From Chrysopilus asiliformis (lineage: Eukaryota; Arthropoda; Insecta; Diptera; Rhagionidae), in assembly GCA_964034945.1 (NCBI GenBank), contig OZ035961.1, forward strand, positions 13,841,243 through 13,905,242: a stretch of DNA of 64,000 nucleotides, given 5' to 3'. The position numbers were made by a program, and so were the translations under genes. This document shows, piece after piece, positions 34,576 through 45,593 of this stretch. Every line of letters starts with the position of its first letter. The first letter of the stretch is position 1. Under the pieces are notes generated by a model that saw nothing but the letters and a program-made list of their open reading frames with translations, did no database searches and was not told where the DNA came from.

Positions 34576-34728
34576 ATTTAATTAATTGGTGGGCGTCCTA
34601 ATTGCCATGTGAATTTCAGAAAATTTCGAGAAAATTGTACAAAACTGATTTGATTTAATTTTAAAGTGCGCTCTAAAGAAATGAGAAAAATTCATAGTTT
34701 TTAAGATCACCAGTTTTTTGATTAAGTC

Positions 34729-34736
34729 TTAAGTGG
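34729..34736 (+). promoter_or_regulatory. Candidate Tinman/NK site in bagpipe 3' region
   Basis: TTAAGTGG, a full match to TYAAGTGG, 154 bp after the bagpipe stop and probably inside its 3' UTR. Weak evidence alone. Confidence 0.2.
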
Positions 34737-34860
34737 TTGCAACACACTTTTTGTGATAGTGAATTCTTAGGTAAATATTTCAAACATGAAAAATTGAATT
34801 GTATTCATGTATCTGTATACCAACCATACGTAAAATTCATGTTAAATTTTGTCTAATTAT

Positions 34861-34866
34861 AATAAA
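34861..34866 (+). terminator. bagpipe poly(A) signal AATAAA
   Basis: First AATAAA after the bagpipe stop codon, giving a 3' UTR of about 300 nt. Confidence 0.6.
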
Positions 34867-35599
34867 AATTGTTTCTGCACTAAAAATGAGTTGAATTTAT
34901 TATGGAGGAAATTGGAAGGATAATTAAGTTAAGTTTTATCCACAAATGAATGGAGTTCAAACAAGTGAAATTAAATAAAATCTTGAAAACATTATACTTG
35001 TTCTCAAACGCAGTAAAGTACAGACGCGCTACGATAGCTTCGTTTCCAAGAACTTGAAGTTTTTCAGTATCTTTTAGGTTTGAGTTATCGAGGTTCGGCT
35101 GTACAACTCTTCTCATTTTTTTTAAAATTTACAGTGAAATTATGTATGATGAGAGCAGATATAGAAGTTTTGTGAAGCTAATGGTTTAACTGTTTATAAT
35201 AGGGGTCGCCAAATTGGTCCCTATCGATCACCAGGGGTTGATTTGACATTTTTGGGATCGATTTTGGGGTCGGGTGTGATTGCAGATTGAAATTTGTTTG
35301 GTTTGGCCCTTGATATGCGAGAATGAGTATAATTCGTTGGTTGAATAGTTTAGGAGGGAGGTTTAACAAGAAACTCCATATTTCCGAATCGGCGCCCAGC
35401 CCTGAGTTCCTCCTCATGAAGTTCCTCTAGAAAAGGATGGCCGAAGTATTTGACGCGAGTACGGGTTAAGGCTGGATATTGAAATGATGAAAGATTTTGA
35501 TCCGTCCGTGAAAAGATTGAGCTGGAGTCTTGAAAATTTCAATAGTTCCGTTTCTCATAAATGGTTCGGCTAAGTTCTTGAACGGGGAAAAGTTGGACC
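34867..35599. other. Non-coding stretch 3' of bagpipe
   Basis: No gene recognised. The part from about 35200 to 35450 reads like a degraded dispersed repeat. Confidence 0.35.
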
Positions 35600-35890
35600 A
35601 TTCCTTCCCCCCACTCCCATACAAACGAAACAGTTTTTTTCAACGAAAACGATTAATCATATTGAAAAATCTATAAAGGTAAGATGTATTTAGAATAGGA
35701 TTTTACATAATTCATCCATACATTAAAATCCAATGGGACTACTGCTTCTCTCCTCTCCTACTTTTTTCCTGTTTTCTCGAAAACTGTGCATCTTATCGAA
35801 AAATTTGTAAAGACGAAATATGTTTAGAATATGATTTTACATAACCGCTCCACACATCAAAGTATAATCGGACCACCTCTTTCACACTCT
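35600..35890. repeat. Two tandem modules of a mid-repetitive family
   Basis: Two related units of about 130 bp, each running from an AAACTGTGCATCTTATCG-type block through TTAGAATAGGATTTTACATA to a CATACATTAAAATCCAATGG-type block. One similar module is at 22040-22198. The reverse complement of the module lies inside the repeats at 16364, 17757 and 53059. Confidence 0.6.
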
Positions 35891-36216
35891 TCTATACAAA
35901 TGGATTTTTTTCAATACAAATGACTTTTCACATGTTTAAATTCTGACCTGTCACACGATGCCAATTTAAGCGGACTTAATTTTCCTAATCGAAAACTGCT
36001 GTGGTAACTACTTCTTGGTGCTTACAGCGCCATCAATTTAGACTGGCTGTTGCTGTTGACGAGTTGCAATACCTTACAAATTTTGGCAGGCAATCCATTT
36101 ACCAGGTACCAATGGGGAAGATAATTCTAAATTCTCCACTTAGATGTAGTTTCCAGAAGAAATTTGTTTACAGACTCAAAGTATATCGCCTTAGAAATTT
36201 GGGACAAGTTAAGCCT

Positions 36217-36558
36217 CGTTTACACTTGCAATTTTTTCGTTTCAATTTTCTCAGCGGATTTTATTCATCTATCACAGAATAAATTCACTTAGCAAAAGTT
36301 GTCCAAAATTTGAATTAATTTCGTCGGTTTTATATGAAAGTTTTATATGAAAAAACTCGAGTTGCGGCGTCTTAGGCCTATGTTACACACGGCAACTTTA
36401 AGCGGCGACTTTTCTTAAGTATAGGCGAGAAAAGTGAGGGGCCACCGCTTCCCCCACTTCTCTCGCCTATACTTAAGAAAAGTCGCCGCTTAAAGTTGCC
36501 GTGTGTAACATAGGCCTTAGAGGAATAAATTTCTGAATATTGTGTCGCAGTGTAAACG
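36217..36558. mobile_element. MITE (copy 2 of the 5664 family), interrupted by a foldback element
   Basis: It begins CGTTTACACTTGC and ends with the inverted AGTGTAAACG. Without the 142-bp nested element and one target duplication it is about 197 bp, the same size as the copy at 5664-5861. Confidence 0.8.
36375..36516. mobile_element. Foldback MITE, 142 bp, TTA target duplication
   Basis: Near-perfect inverted arms of about 60 bp (GGCCTATGTTACACACGGCA inward) surround a short loop. TTA flanks both sides (36372-36374 and 36517-36519), the PIF/Harbinger-type target size and sequence. It is inserted in the MITE at 36217-36558. Confidence 0.9.
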
Positions 36559-39166
36559 TTTAATTTATATCTTATTTCTTTTGATAAGATATAAATCAAC
36601 ATTTTTTATGTAAAAATGACAAGAAATTTACAGAATATCAGATCAAACCAACAAAAATGTAATGTTGACTTTACATTTCTCTCAGTGTACCTACCACAGA
36701 AGTCCGAAATTTTCGTAGCTAGTAAATTCCACTCATTTCTTAAATGAAAAAAAAAATCCAAGATGTCTATTATCTATTATTGAATGAAAACATGTTAGTA
36801 CCAAAATAATTCCGACATTGTCTTTCATGTTTGCAAAAAAACACTTCAATTTTCCGATAATCCCTCAAATTTTTGGCCTTGTACAAAGAGTTATGCGAAA
36901 ACTTCAAAGTGAATTACTTTTCCATGGAAATTGCTCCTACACCTGAATTTATTAGGTGTATTTTACACGTTTTTATCCCAATCAAATAAAGTATGACGTA
37001 TTTCCGATCGCTTCGATTCGAGGTTATTTTAAAGTTTTGAAAGATAAAAGAGCAGAATTTAAACAGTTTTTATGCGCCATTAAATCTAAGAACTGCAAAT
37101 AAAAATTGTTATAAACGGGGGCTAGTTCTGAGTGGGCAAACGATTGCGATAGCGAAAATCAATAAAAATCTTTGGTATTTTTTTCTGGGGTTGATCCGCA
37201 ATAGCCCCTCGATTAAATACTAAATTATAAGTGCTCTTCAGTGGCAGATGATGGTCGGCACTTGAAATGTTTGTTTGCTCTTTTGGGCGAAAATAATTTC
37301 AAACAATCGATATTTCAATATTGAACGCAGAACATTAATATGATTCCATACAATGCTAATAATCGCGTCCCTAACGAAATTGTGGATTATTACTAATGTC
37401 TATTGGTAAGTACTTTGGGATGTAGGTCAGTTTGTTCAAAATCCCATCAAAGTCTGCCTCCGATCATATTCTTAAGCATCTTAAGTGGCATCATGCAATC
37501 ATTCTAGACTCGTAATTGACTATTGTAAAGAAATTGCGCAATTTTGTGTGGTCCGAATGAACTGATGGCGAATGTCAGGCCTAGACCATCAAAAATCTGT
37601 TTGTATGCACTTCAAATTTCTATAATTTACAAAATATTAAGATAGTATAGTACGGGGAAATAATGGAATACTTGAATTGCTATATAAAGAAAATGCAAGG
37701 CAAAAAATTTAGACGAAGAAAATCATTTTCCTTTTGTTTTGACAAGAGTTTGGCCATTATTTTGGCGCGCCACTTAAAGATCCCTGTTTACACTCATTAG
37801 TAGCTATATTTGAAGTGGTTGGTGGCTGGTGGCTCTGGCACCCAAACATTTATGTCGCGACGACTATAAAATAACAATGTCAACATGAAGTGGAAAAGGA
37901 TGGTCAAATCATCAGCATAATTTTGACCCCCCGGGTGCCGCTTCCTATGTTGCCTACTTAACTGTTTCAAATCTAATAAAAAAAAAAAAAAAACAAATCC
38001 AAATCTGCCTGGACCTCTTGGACATTGCTTATAATAGAGCTATGTTGTGGACATAATTTCACATCATATTCTAAACATATGTAAATGACAATTTTCATGT
38101 ATTGTTTATTTATTTTAAAATCATAGTACTTTAAATATATTTATTTATCTTTTAGCATTATGAACAAGCCATTAGTGTATAGTAAGTCAAATCGCATTGG
38201 AATGAATTTTCTGAAAATATTTTCGATAATCTCAAGTACTCAAAATGAAAATTCGCTTCTTGAGTACTAAAGAAGAGTTCATAGTTTACGTAACTTGGAG
38301 TTTTGAAGTATGGCATTATACATAAATTACGAATCCTCTTCGAATATTTCGTATTAAGAGTTGCAAAGAACTAAAAATTATTTTTAGCAAAATGAAGTAA
38401 TTAGATCAATCCACTTGGAAGCGATTATACGTTTTTCACATAAATCATTTAAATATGATCGAATTATGCTACGAAAAATTTATTGAAAAGTCAAAATATT
38501 CAAAACCGTGTCTGCGAGTCTGATGTTTGTTCGTGCATAAATCATACAAATGATTTTTGATTTAATGTTTTGGTATTCAGTTGTTGGCAAACAGTGTACT
38601 AATCAGATTCGCAGTGCTAATTAAAAATCTTGTTAATTAATTAAATTGCTTTTAAATTACACAACTGATGGATTACTAAAACCAAACAAAACGAAAATGA
38701 TTTCGATTTGCTTACGAAGGAATCTCCGAGATAAAAGCTTCTGATATGAGAAAAAGAAAATTGAAAATAAATTTTTGAATGAAATCCCAAAATAACGAAA
38801 AGGTTTTCAATTGTTTTTGGCTTCCAAATGTGGGTGTGTTGGTGAGCTTTTAAAGTTTTTAAATGAAGACATTTCAGAGATCCGTTAGATATTTCAAACA
38901 TTCTTTTTTTTTGTATTTTCCACATTAAAATTGGACATTAAAATTTTCTTATACGAAAACCTCTATATAAAGTCATATGGAGGCTCCAGGATATTTAAGA
39001 AAGAGCATTTTTTCTATGAAAAATTTATTAATTCTGGGAGGTGCTCCAAAAGTACGTTACACTTTTAGGGAGGAGGGAGATGTGCGGTAGTGTGACGGCG
39101 GTACTGAAATTCATACAAAAAATCGCGAAAAAGTTGGTCATGGAAGGTTTGATGCGGGGGAGGAGA
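36559..39166. other. Non-coding stretch, no gene recognised
   Basis: AT-rich, with a poly-A run at about 37979-37994. No repeat or coding frame that I can support. Confidence 0.4.
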
Positions 39167-39293
39167 GAAGGAGGAGAGGAGTAGGAGAGGAGTAGGAGAG
39201 GAGTAGGAGAGGAGTAGGAGAGGAGTAGGAGAGGAGTAGGAGAGGAGTAGGAGAGGAGTAGGAGAGGAGTAGGAGAGGAGTAGGAGAGGAGGT
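39167..39293. repeat. 11-bp minisatellite, about ten copies
   Basis: Near-perfect tandem of GTAGGAGAGGA. Three units make 33 nt, so all three minus-strand frames read a repeating 11-residue LLLLSYSSPTP-type peptide. The long frames across it are not genes. Confidence 0.9.
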
Positions 39294-41590
39294 GTATGAA
39301 ATGGTTTTTTTTAGTAAATGTCTTAATATTTTTTGTGGCTGCTTCTTTGGCACAACAATCGGTTTCCAATCTTGGCCTGCTGCGAAGTCCTGATCCTTTT
39401 GGCCTCCTGGGTGTCCTCCAATTTTGAATCTCAATTCTTTTCGCGTCCTTCTCTTCGCATACGGGATTTCTCGCCATCTGTGGTCATCATTTACAAATAT
39501 AGGGCAAGGGGGAGGGCTTCTGACAGTTTAAAAAAATATTTTAATTAATTTCAGATTTTAAATCATTTTCTTTTTCAAATTGTTGCTAAATGTGATAAAA
39601 TTTTGGTAGTATATATGAACGGTTTCTTTATATTTTTTCACATCTCTAAAAAATATCAAAAAAAAATTAGATTCATTTAACAGCGATAATTGTCCTTGAT
39701 TCGTTTTTAAATGTTTTCAAGTATTAATAAAATCCTCTAACATTTTGAGCCATAAGGGTGAAATATTTATCTCCAACAAAATTTAAGTCGATCCAACATT
39801 AATTTCCTTACATCGACCTTTCAAGAGCAAAACTTCTTAAGAAGAGTTGAAGTGAAATTTTCGTTAAAGGACAAATCTAAGCGCCATTAAGAAACATTCA
39901 GTGTTTTATATCATTTAACACTATACAAATGATTATGAGTGGTTAGTGAACCGAATACTTGAAATTAATATACGATTATATGTTTCTACTTTCACTCCAT
40001 CACTACACAATATGAACTACTGTTTGAGAATCTAAATTGTTATCTGTTTACTTAAGATTTTGAATTTTTGAATACATTTTATAACAACTTTTAGCTAGTG
40101 TAATTAGACTTTTTTTTAAATTCAAGAAATCTATTCGAGGGATATTTAAATTCATTAATTTTGAATGTTATACTCTTGAGATATTCTTAAGTAGCTGTGA
40201 CAAATACAAAGTGCAGTAAAAATTGTGTACTTTTTGACATTTGTTTATGTTTCTGTGGGTTGAACTTTAAATAAAATTTAAGATAATTTTGTGAAATGTC
40301 AAACAAGTTAATGGCTTTTTAAATGCATGTTTTACACAAATAAAAATTATCTAGAATTAGAGTTTTAAACATTTTTTTCTTCTAAAATCACTTCTGTATT
40401 ATCAAAACAAATTTTTGTAGGAAAAACAAAATCATGCGAATTTTCTTAACCCAAAAAAACGATATTATTAGTAAATGAGAAATTGATTTTTACAAAAATA
40501 ATAAGTGTATTTTTGAAATGTGTTTCCTGCCAATTTGCAGCACTGAGAACTCAATTTGTAGGAAGTGAATTTCTTTAAAATTTGCATTTGTTATATTTTT
40601 ACTCACTATGAAAATTGAGAAAAAATCTTCTCCGCAGCCATGTGTAAAAACAAATCCATCTAATTTAAAGCCAACAATTCCGGTGCCAAAAGTTTAAGTT
40701 TTTTAAAATTTTTAGAAGAATGCTCTTTATGCCACTATTCTAAAGTTATTAATTTGTTTGTTTTGTGTCATTGGGAACAGAACACGTCTTTCATTCAATT
40801 TGAGACTTCCTTGCAACAGATGTGGTGATTTTCGGATGATTTCGTGTTAAGATCTTTGCCCTTTCAGTACCAGCACCTATTGAAAAAAAAACATAATGAA
40901 CTGATGGATTCACTTAGTTAGACATATCTTCGGTAGCACTCTTAAAAAATTTTATGTTTATTTTCCTATGAGCCGAATCGATCACAAGAATTAACATTTT
41001 TGTTGAGAAAAAAATTTGCTGTCTGGCAGTAGCAGCAACACTTATTCGGAAAAGGGTGAAGCAATTAAACTCATCTTGAGTTGTTGGCTGTTTGGTATAC
41101 AAGAAATATCAAATTACAGATCAGTTATATAGAAATTCATTGTTTACATTATTTTCTATTAGTTTGTTAGACTTCCAGTCGTTGTTTTAAACGATCAAAT
41201 TACATGAAATTGTTCTGCAGAACAAGTGTTTTTGTGAGGTGTCGCTGTTCACATTTAATCGGAAAAACTTTGAATTATTTTTTTCGCGTTTTCTTTAAAT
41301 CTGGTTATATTTCTGGATCAATTTGAAGAAAATTATGTGAAGGAATTTTTGTGATTTCCATAACAGACAACCTCAGGGTGGAAGCAATTTTTTTGGAATT
41401 TCTTATAACCTTCAAGAATTCCCCTGCAAAAAATCAGATCAAAATTTGAAAAATTGCCTGTTATAGGCAAGTATTCTGGAAGCCCCACTAGTATTTTTTG
41501 TGTGTGATAGGTAGAGATGCAAACCGGGTTTTTGAACCGGACCGAAAACCACAGAACCATTGAAATTTGAATGAACTAAAACCGTGCCAC
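39294..41590. other. Non-coding stretch, no gene recognised
   Basis: AT-rich, with no repeat or coding frame recognised. Confidence 0.4.
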
Positions 41591-41599
41591 ATCGGCACT

Positions 41600-41974
41600 A
41601 CAACAAAGGAATTATGGGGTGGCTTAAATGCAAACCTTACTAACAGCCTTTTAAATCTGGAACGAAATCCCCTTCGTCTAACGACTTGAATTCTAACTGG
41701 GCACTCCCTCCTGAAGGATCACGCCTTCAAGATGAGACTGGTGGATAATCCACAATGGAGGGGTTGCGGGGAAGAGCAGGAAACGGTGGAGCATTATTTG
41801 TGTCACTGTCCAGCGTTAACCCATACTCGCGTCAAATGCTTCGGCTATCCCTTTTTAGAGGAACTGGGAGCCGATTCGGAAATACATAGCACTGGCGGGA
41901 TGGCTAAACAACCGTACTTGAGCTCAATCTGCTCCAGCGAGGGACGTCGGAGGTGTACAATGGGCCCAACTTGA
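41600..41974 (+). pseudogene. Non-LTR retrotransposon RNase H tail fragment, broken
   Basis: The plus-strand translation reads like the end of the RNase H domain and Cys/His tail of Jockey/I/R1-type non-LTR elements. SLLNLERNPLRLTT is followed, after an in-frame TGA, by ILTGHSLLKDHAFKMRLV, then CGEEQETVEHYLCHCPAL, a CX(n)HX4C-type finger. An intact element would have reverse transcriptase upstream, which is absent. The internal stop and missing 5' part mark it as dead. Confidence 0.75.
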
Positions 41975-42150
41975 GGCATACGTGCGCGGGGTTCCTTTGT
42001 TAGCCCCCTCCTACAATCAAACCATCATCAAACCGGGCCACTTTGAAAAAGATGTCCGAACTGAACCAACACCAAACCAGTTTTAAGAACAAATGCCAAA
42101 CACCAGAAATCTTTTTTACTAGTTCCGTTCGGTTCAAATTTCATTTTATA

Positions 42151-42709
42151 AAGGGTCTTTCAACAAGGACATAACAATTTTGTATTTTAATAAAAACGCA
42201 CCCTAAAACTTTTTTTATGATCTGGCAATGCTAAAACGTCAGTCAAGGTTTACATTTTTATCATGGTGAAGTTCACGAACGAGCAATGCCACACAGCTGG
42301 TCAAACAATTGATCTATTGAAGGAGAAGTTCGGTAATCGTGTAATCTCGAGAAATGGTTCGGTCGAATGGCCACCTCGCTCATGCGATTTAACGCCGTTG
42401 GATTTCTTTTTATGGGGTTATGTTAAGTCGTTGGTTTATGCCAACAAGCCAACAACGTTAGAGGAGCTCAGGAACAATATCGAACGCGAAATTGCCAACG
42501 TTCCGGCCGATATGTGTGGAAGAGTGGTGGAAAATTGGCTCCAAAGAATCAATCAGCAAACGTGCTCGCGGTGGCCATATGAACGACATCGAATTTCATA
42601 CTTAAATGTAACATGTCCACTACACCTGGATTAAATGTCAGCCCGATATCTCAATTATTCTGTGTTTTATTTAAATACAAAATTGTTATGTCCTTGTTGA
42701 AAGACCCGA
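42151..42709 (+). mobile_element. Internally deleted Tc1/mariner/IS630-type transposon, 559 bp
   Basis: Terminal inverted repeats of about 40 bp (GGGTCTTTCAACAAGGACAT inward, the complement at the right, one mismatch) lie inside TA dinucleotides at 42149-42150 and 42710-42711. It carries one short frame joining the extreme N-terminus to the C-terminal third of a transposase. Confidence 0.8.
42263..42634 (+). pseudogene. Transposase deletion fusion, IS630/Tc1-mariner superfamily
   Basis: 123 residues from a true ATG. MVKFTNEQ matches the start of this transposase family. It then jumps in frame to HTAGQTIDLLKEKFG and WPPRSCDLTPLDFFLWGYVK, which holds the last catalytic-triad region, and ends with the family's C-terminal helix (LEELRNNIEREI). 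About two thirds of the protein, including the DNA-binding domain and the first aspartates, is missing. The frame stays open across the deletion joint. Confidence 0.85.
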
Positions 42710-42711
42710 TA

Positions 42712-45390
42712 GGATCGAAAAGTCCTTATTATTTTATGTTTCTAACTAAATTTAGAGTGCAGAGTTTTTTTTTTATGTTATTCTAGTACCATTCCACATG
42801 TCTTCTGCCAGTTTAGTGTGAGAACCCCAAATAACTATTAAAATTTCAGTGAACCAAAACCAAATTTTACCAATATTTTGGAATTTCAAGGACCAAAACC
42901 CGAACCAATTTTTTGAAATTTTTTATAAACAAGAACCAGTGAAATTTCAGGAACCAAAACTTAAACAAAATTTTTGAAAAGACCAGTTACAATGAAATGC
43001 TAATATTACTAATGTTTTAAAATTAGTTATATTTACCAATAATTATTTTTTTCCATAAAAAAAAATCTTCAATTCAAAATACGAGTAGTTTCGCAAAACC
43101 AGATTGTCCTTCTAATTTAGTTGTTTTTCCTAACCATGTTAGACATAATCGTGATGAGTTTTCATTACACCAAGAATAACAAGTGAAACATTCTCAAAAA
43201 AACAAATCAATGACCATTTCTAAATAAATAAACCATTGGTCAAATTTTCATTGTCGATCAACGATCATCAACGTCGTTTAATACTCACATGAACAGTCTA
43301 GAAAATTTATGATGAATGAATAAACGAAAATAAATTGAATCAAATCGAATCCATTCCTGAAAAGTGGGGATTTTAGATATTGGGACTCTACAATATGCAT
43401 TTGTGGATAAATTTTCATGTATTTTCCAAGTAATTTTTTTTTGTACGAGTATAGGGCATTTTTTGGCCCTTAATCTAATATTGACGGATGGCTTCATTCA
43501 CTAACACTGTCCGTTTTCAAATTGATCGATTTTCAAGTGTAAATCGAACCGACCACGTAAACAAGCCGAATTTTAAATAAAAATTTCATTAAAGATTGAA
43601 GATCTAAAAGAAGGATGAAAAAAACTTGCCGACATCATTGCTGACTACGTAAACAATTCTTAGAACAATGCCAAAGTGATTTTATCTATACTCGACATAA
43701 GACGTTGGTTGATCGTGAATTCACCATCATTTTATAGAGGTGGCGGCAATTCTAAATATTGTACTCGTGATTTTCAAAATTCAACACAATCAACTATTGG
43801 CCAGACAACACTACCATTCTTGTTTATAAGATAATAATTAGAAGGCATCAGACTTAGTCTTTTGGCGTGTATTTTATACTCGGTTATTTTTCTTAATTTT
43901 TATTACACTGAGGTGATCGCGAACCGAGGATCTGAATTGTCTGTTGAGCACATGTTTGCCAGATCGGTTTCCTATCTTAAGTTCACTTTGCCGTTTTATA
44001 TTCTAAACATTTTTGTTCGAAATTAAGTTAAAATCTATTAATGAGCTACTAGTGTGCACCTAAAGTCAGTTTAAAGATTTTACGCAGCGAGTATGAGTCC
44101 TCAAATATCTTTTAAAACGACGACGGAAATTTGAGTGCGAGTGCATCAGCGGTTAGACGTTTAAGATAAACACTCACTTGTCTGAAGAACGACTTCTCTC
44201 CTAATTTGTTATTATTTTCTTGATTCCTACAACAGGAAATTCGGTAAAACGCTTAGATTTCATTGGAACACATTAAATCTTTACTAAATCGAAGTAATTT
44301 TAAATTTAATAACTTTACCTAAACATATTAAATTTTTGCTAAACCGAATGTTTAAACTGGAACAAACAGTTCTGATGCAGTAAAGTAGTAAAAAATTCCT
44401 TGTACAGGCGTCCCTTGGTTTTCGACGTTTTTGGTCCGACAGATTTGTGTAGTTTTGGATCATATATCGGGGTTTGGAATTTCCTTTGTCATTCTTTATG
44501 TATGCAATATTATTGTGGAAAAAATAGAGGTGAAAATCTATTATATAATAGGCTTTTTTATTTGTGTGTCTGTTTGTTCGCTTAAAACTAAAGAACCACT
44601 GAATCTATTTGGATAAAATTTTCAAGGAAGCTCACTGCCATCAAGGAGAGGGTTTTAGATCATAAGTTAACTCAAGATTCTCCGTCTCGTCCTAGCGAAC
44701 TCCTGTACGGTTAAACCATTAACAACCACTAACGTTGGAATTACTAAATGGAACTTTCAGAGATTATTTACGTTCAGAGATCAACATTTTGTCATAATTT
44801 TCTAATTTTCAATTTTTTTTGGAAACGATTAGTCAAAAAATTCTAAAAATGCTTTAGTAACAGGTACAAATATAGATCAAATCGTCAGTTTTTTTTTTAA
44901 ATTAAATTTTCACGAAATTGAAGCAATTTTTTTAATACCTTCACCAAAACATATTAAATTTCGCTAAAACCTATTAAAAATTACGGTCCAAACGTCAATG
45001 CCCCTAGCGTCCTTATTAAAAAAACCTTTTTTTAATTAATTAAGAAAAATCGGTTATCAAATGTTTGTCTTTGCTTATCAAGACTGGAAACAAAACAAAG
45101 TGGGCAACACATATCGGTGTTGGAAACTTTGTAAATCGCGGCACGCCCGCATTTGTCAAAATATTAAGGAGGATCTCCATTACCATGACTTCTGTAACTG
45201 CAAAAAAATGCAAAAAACTAGAGCAAGATAGACTTATATAGATCTAAAGAGGAATGACTGAATACAAGTATAAACGCTTTTCCTTCCAGTTTAACAATTT
45301 TATAGCAATCATATCAAACCTTATGCTATGAATATAAGGTTCAAATTAGCATAGAAATAAAGCTATACAGCTGTATGTGTGTGGTTGAAC
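42712..45390. other. Non-coding stretch, no gene recognised
   Basis: AT-rich. Around 44535-44640 it resembles the TTATATAATAGG...GTCTGTTTGTT type of repeat margin also seen at 63016. No supported frame. Confidence 0.35.
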
Positions 45391-45586
45391 CACAGAGCTT
45401 CTATAGAACAGAGGTTAAAATCACACTGAGCGACAAAAATATGGCGTGAAATATGGGATTTTATCATTAGCTCGAAAGCTTTTCGAAAGCTTTTTTCTGC
45501 TTGTGCTAATGATAAAGTCCCATATTTCACGCCATGTTTTTGTCGCTCAGTGTCAATTTTAACCTCTGTTCTATAGAAGCTCTGTG
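45391..45586. mobile_element. Foldback MITE, about 196 bp, with 7-10-bp direct repeats
   Basis: Arms of about 85 bp start CACAGAGCTTCTATAGAACA and are near-perfect complements around a short loop with GAAAGCTTTTCGAAAGC. The flanks repeat GTGGTTGAAC (45381-45390 and 45584-45593). Because the last bases overlap the palindrome, the true duplication is 7 to 8 bp, compatible with a hAT-type insertion. Confidence 0.8.
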
Positions 45587-45593
45587 GTTGAAC

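Noticed and set aside
39028..39477. A 149-codon minus-strand frame with a TPLLLLSYSSP repeat
   Set aside because: Produced by the 11-bp minisatellite; the unique parts have no recognisable domain.
42151..42709. A SETMAR-like host gene from the 123-codon frame
   Set aside because: It lies within intact transposon ends and lacks the SET domain and most of the transposase.
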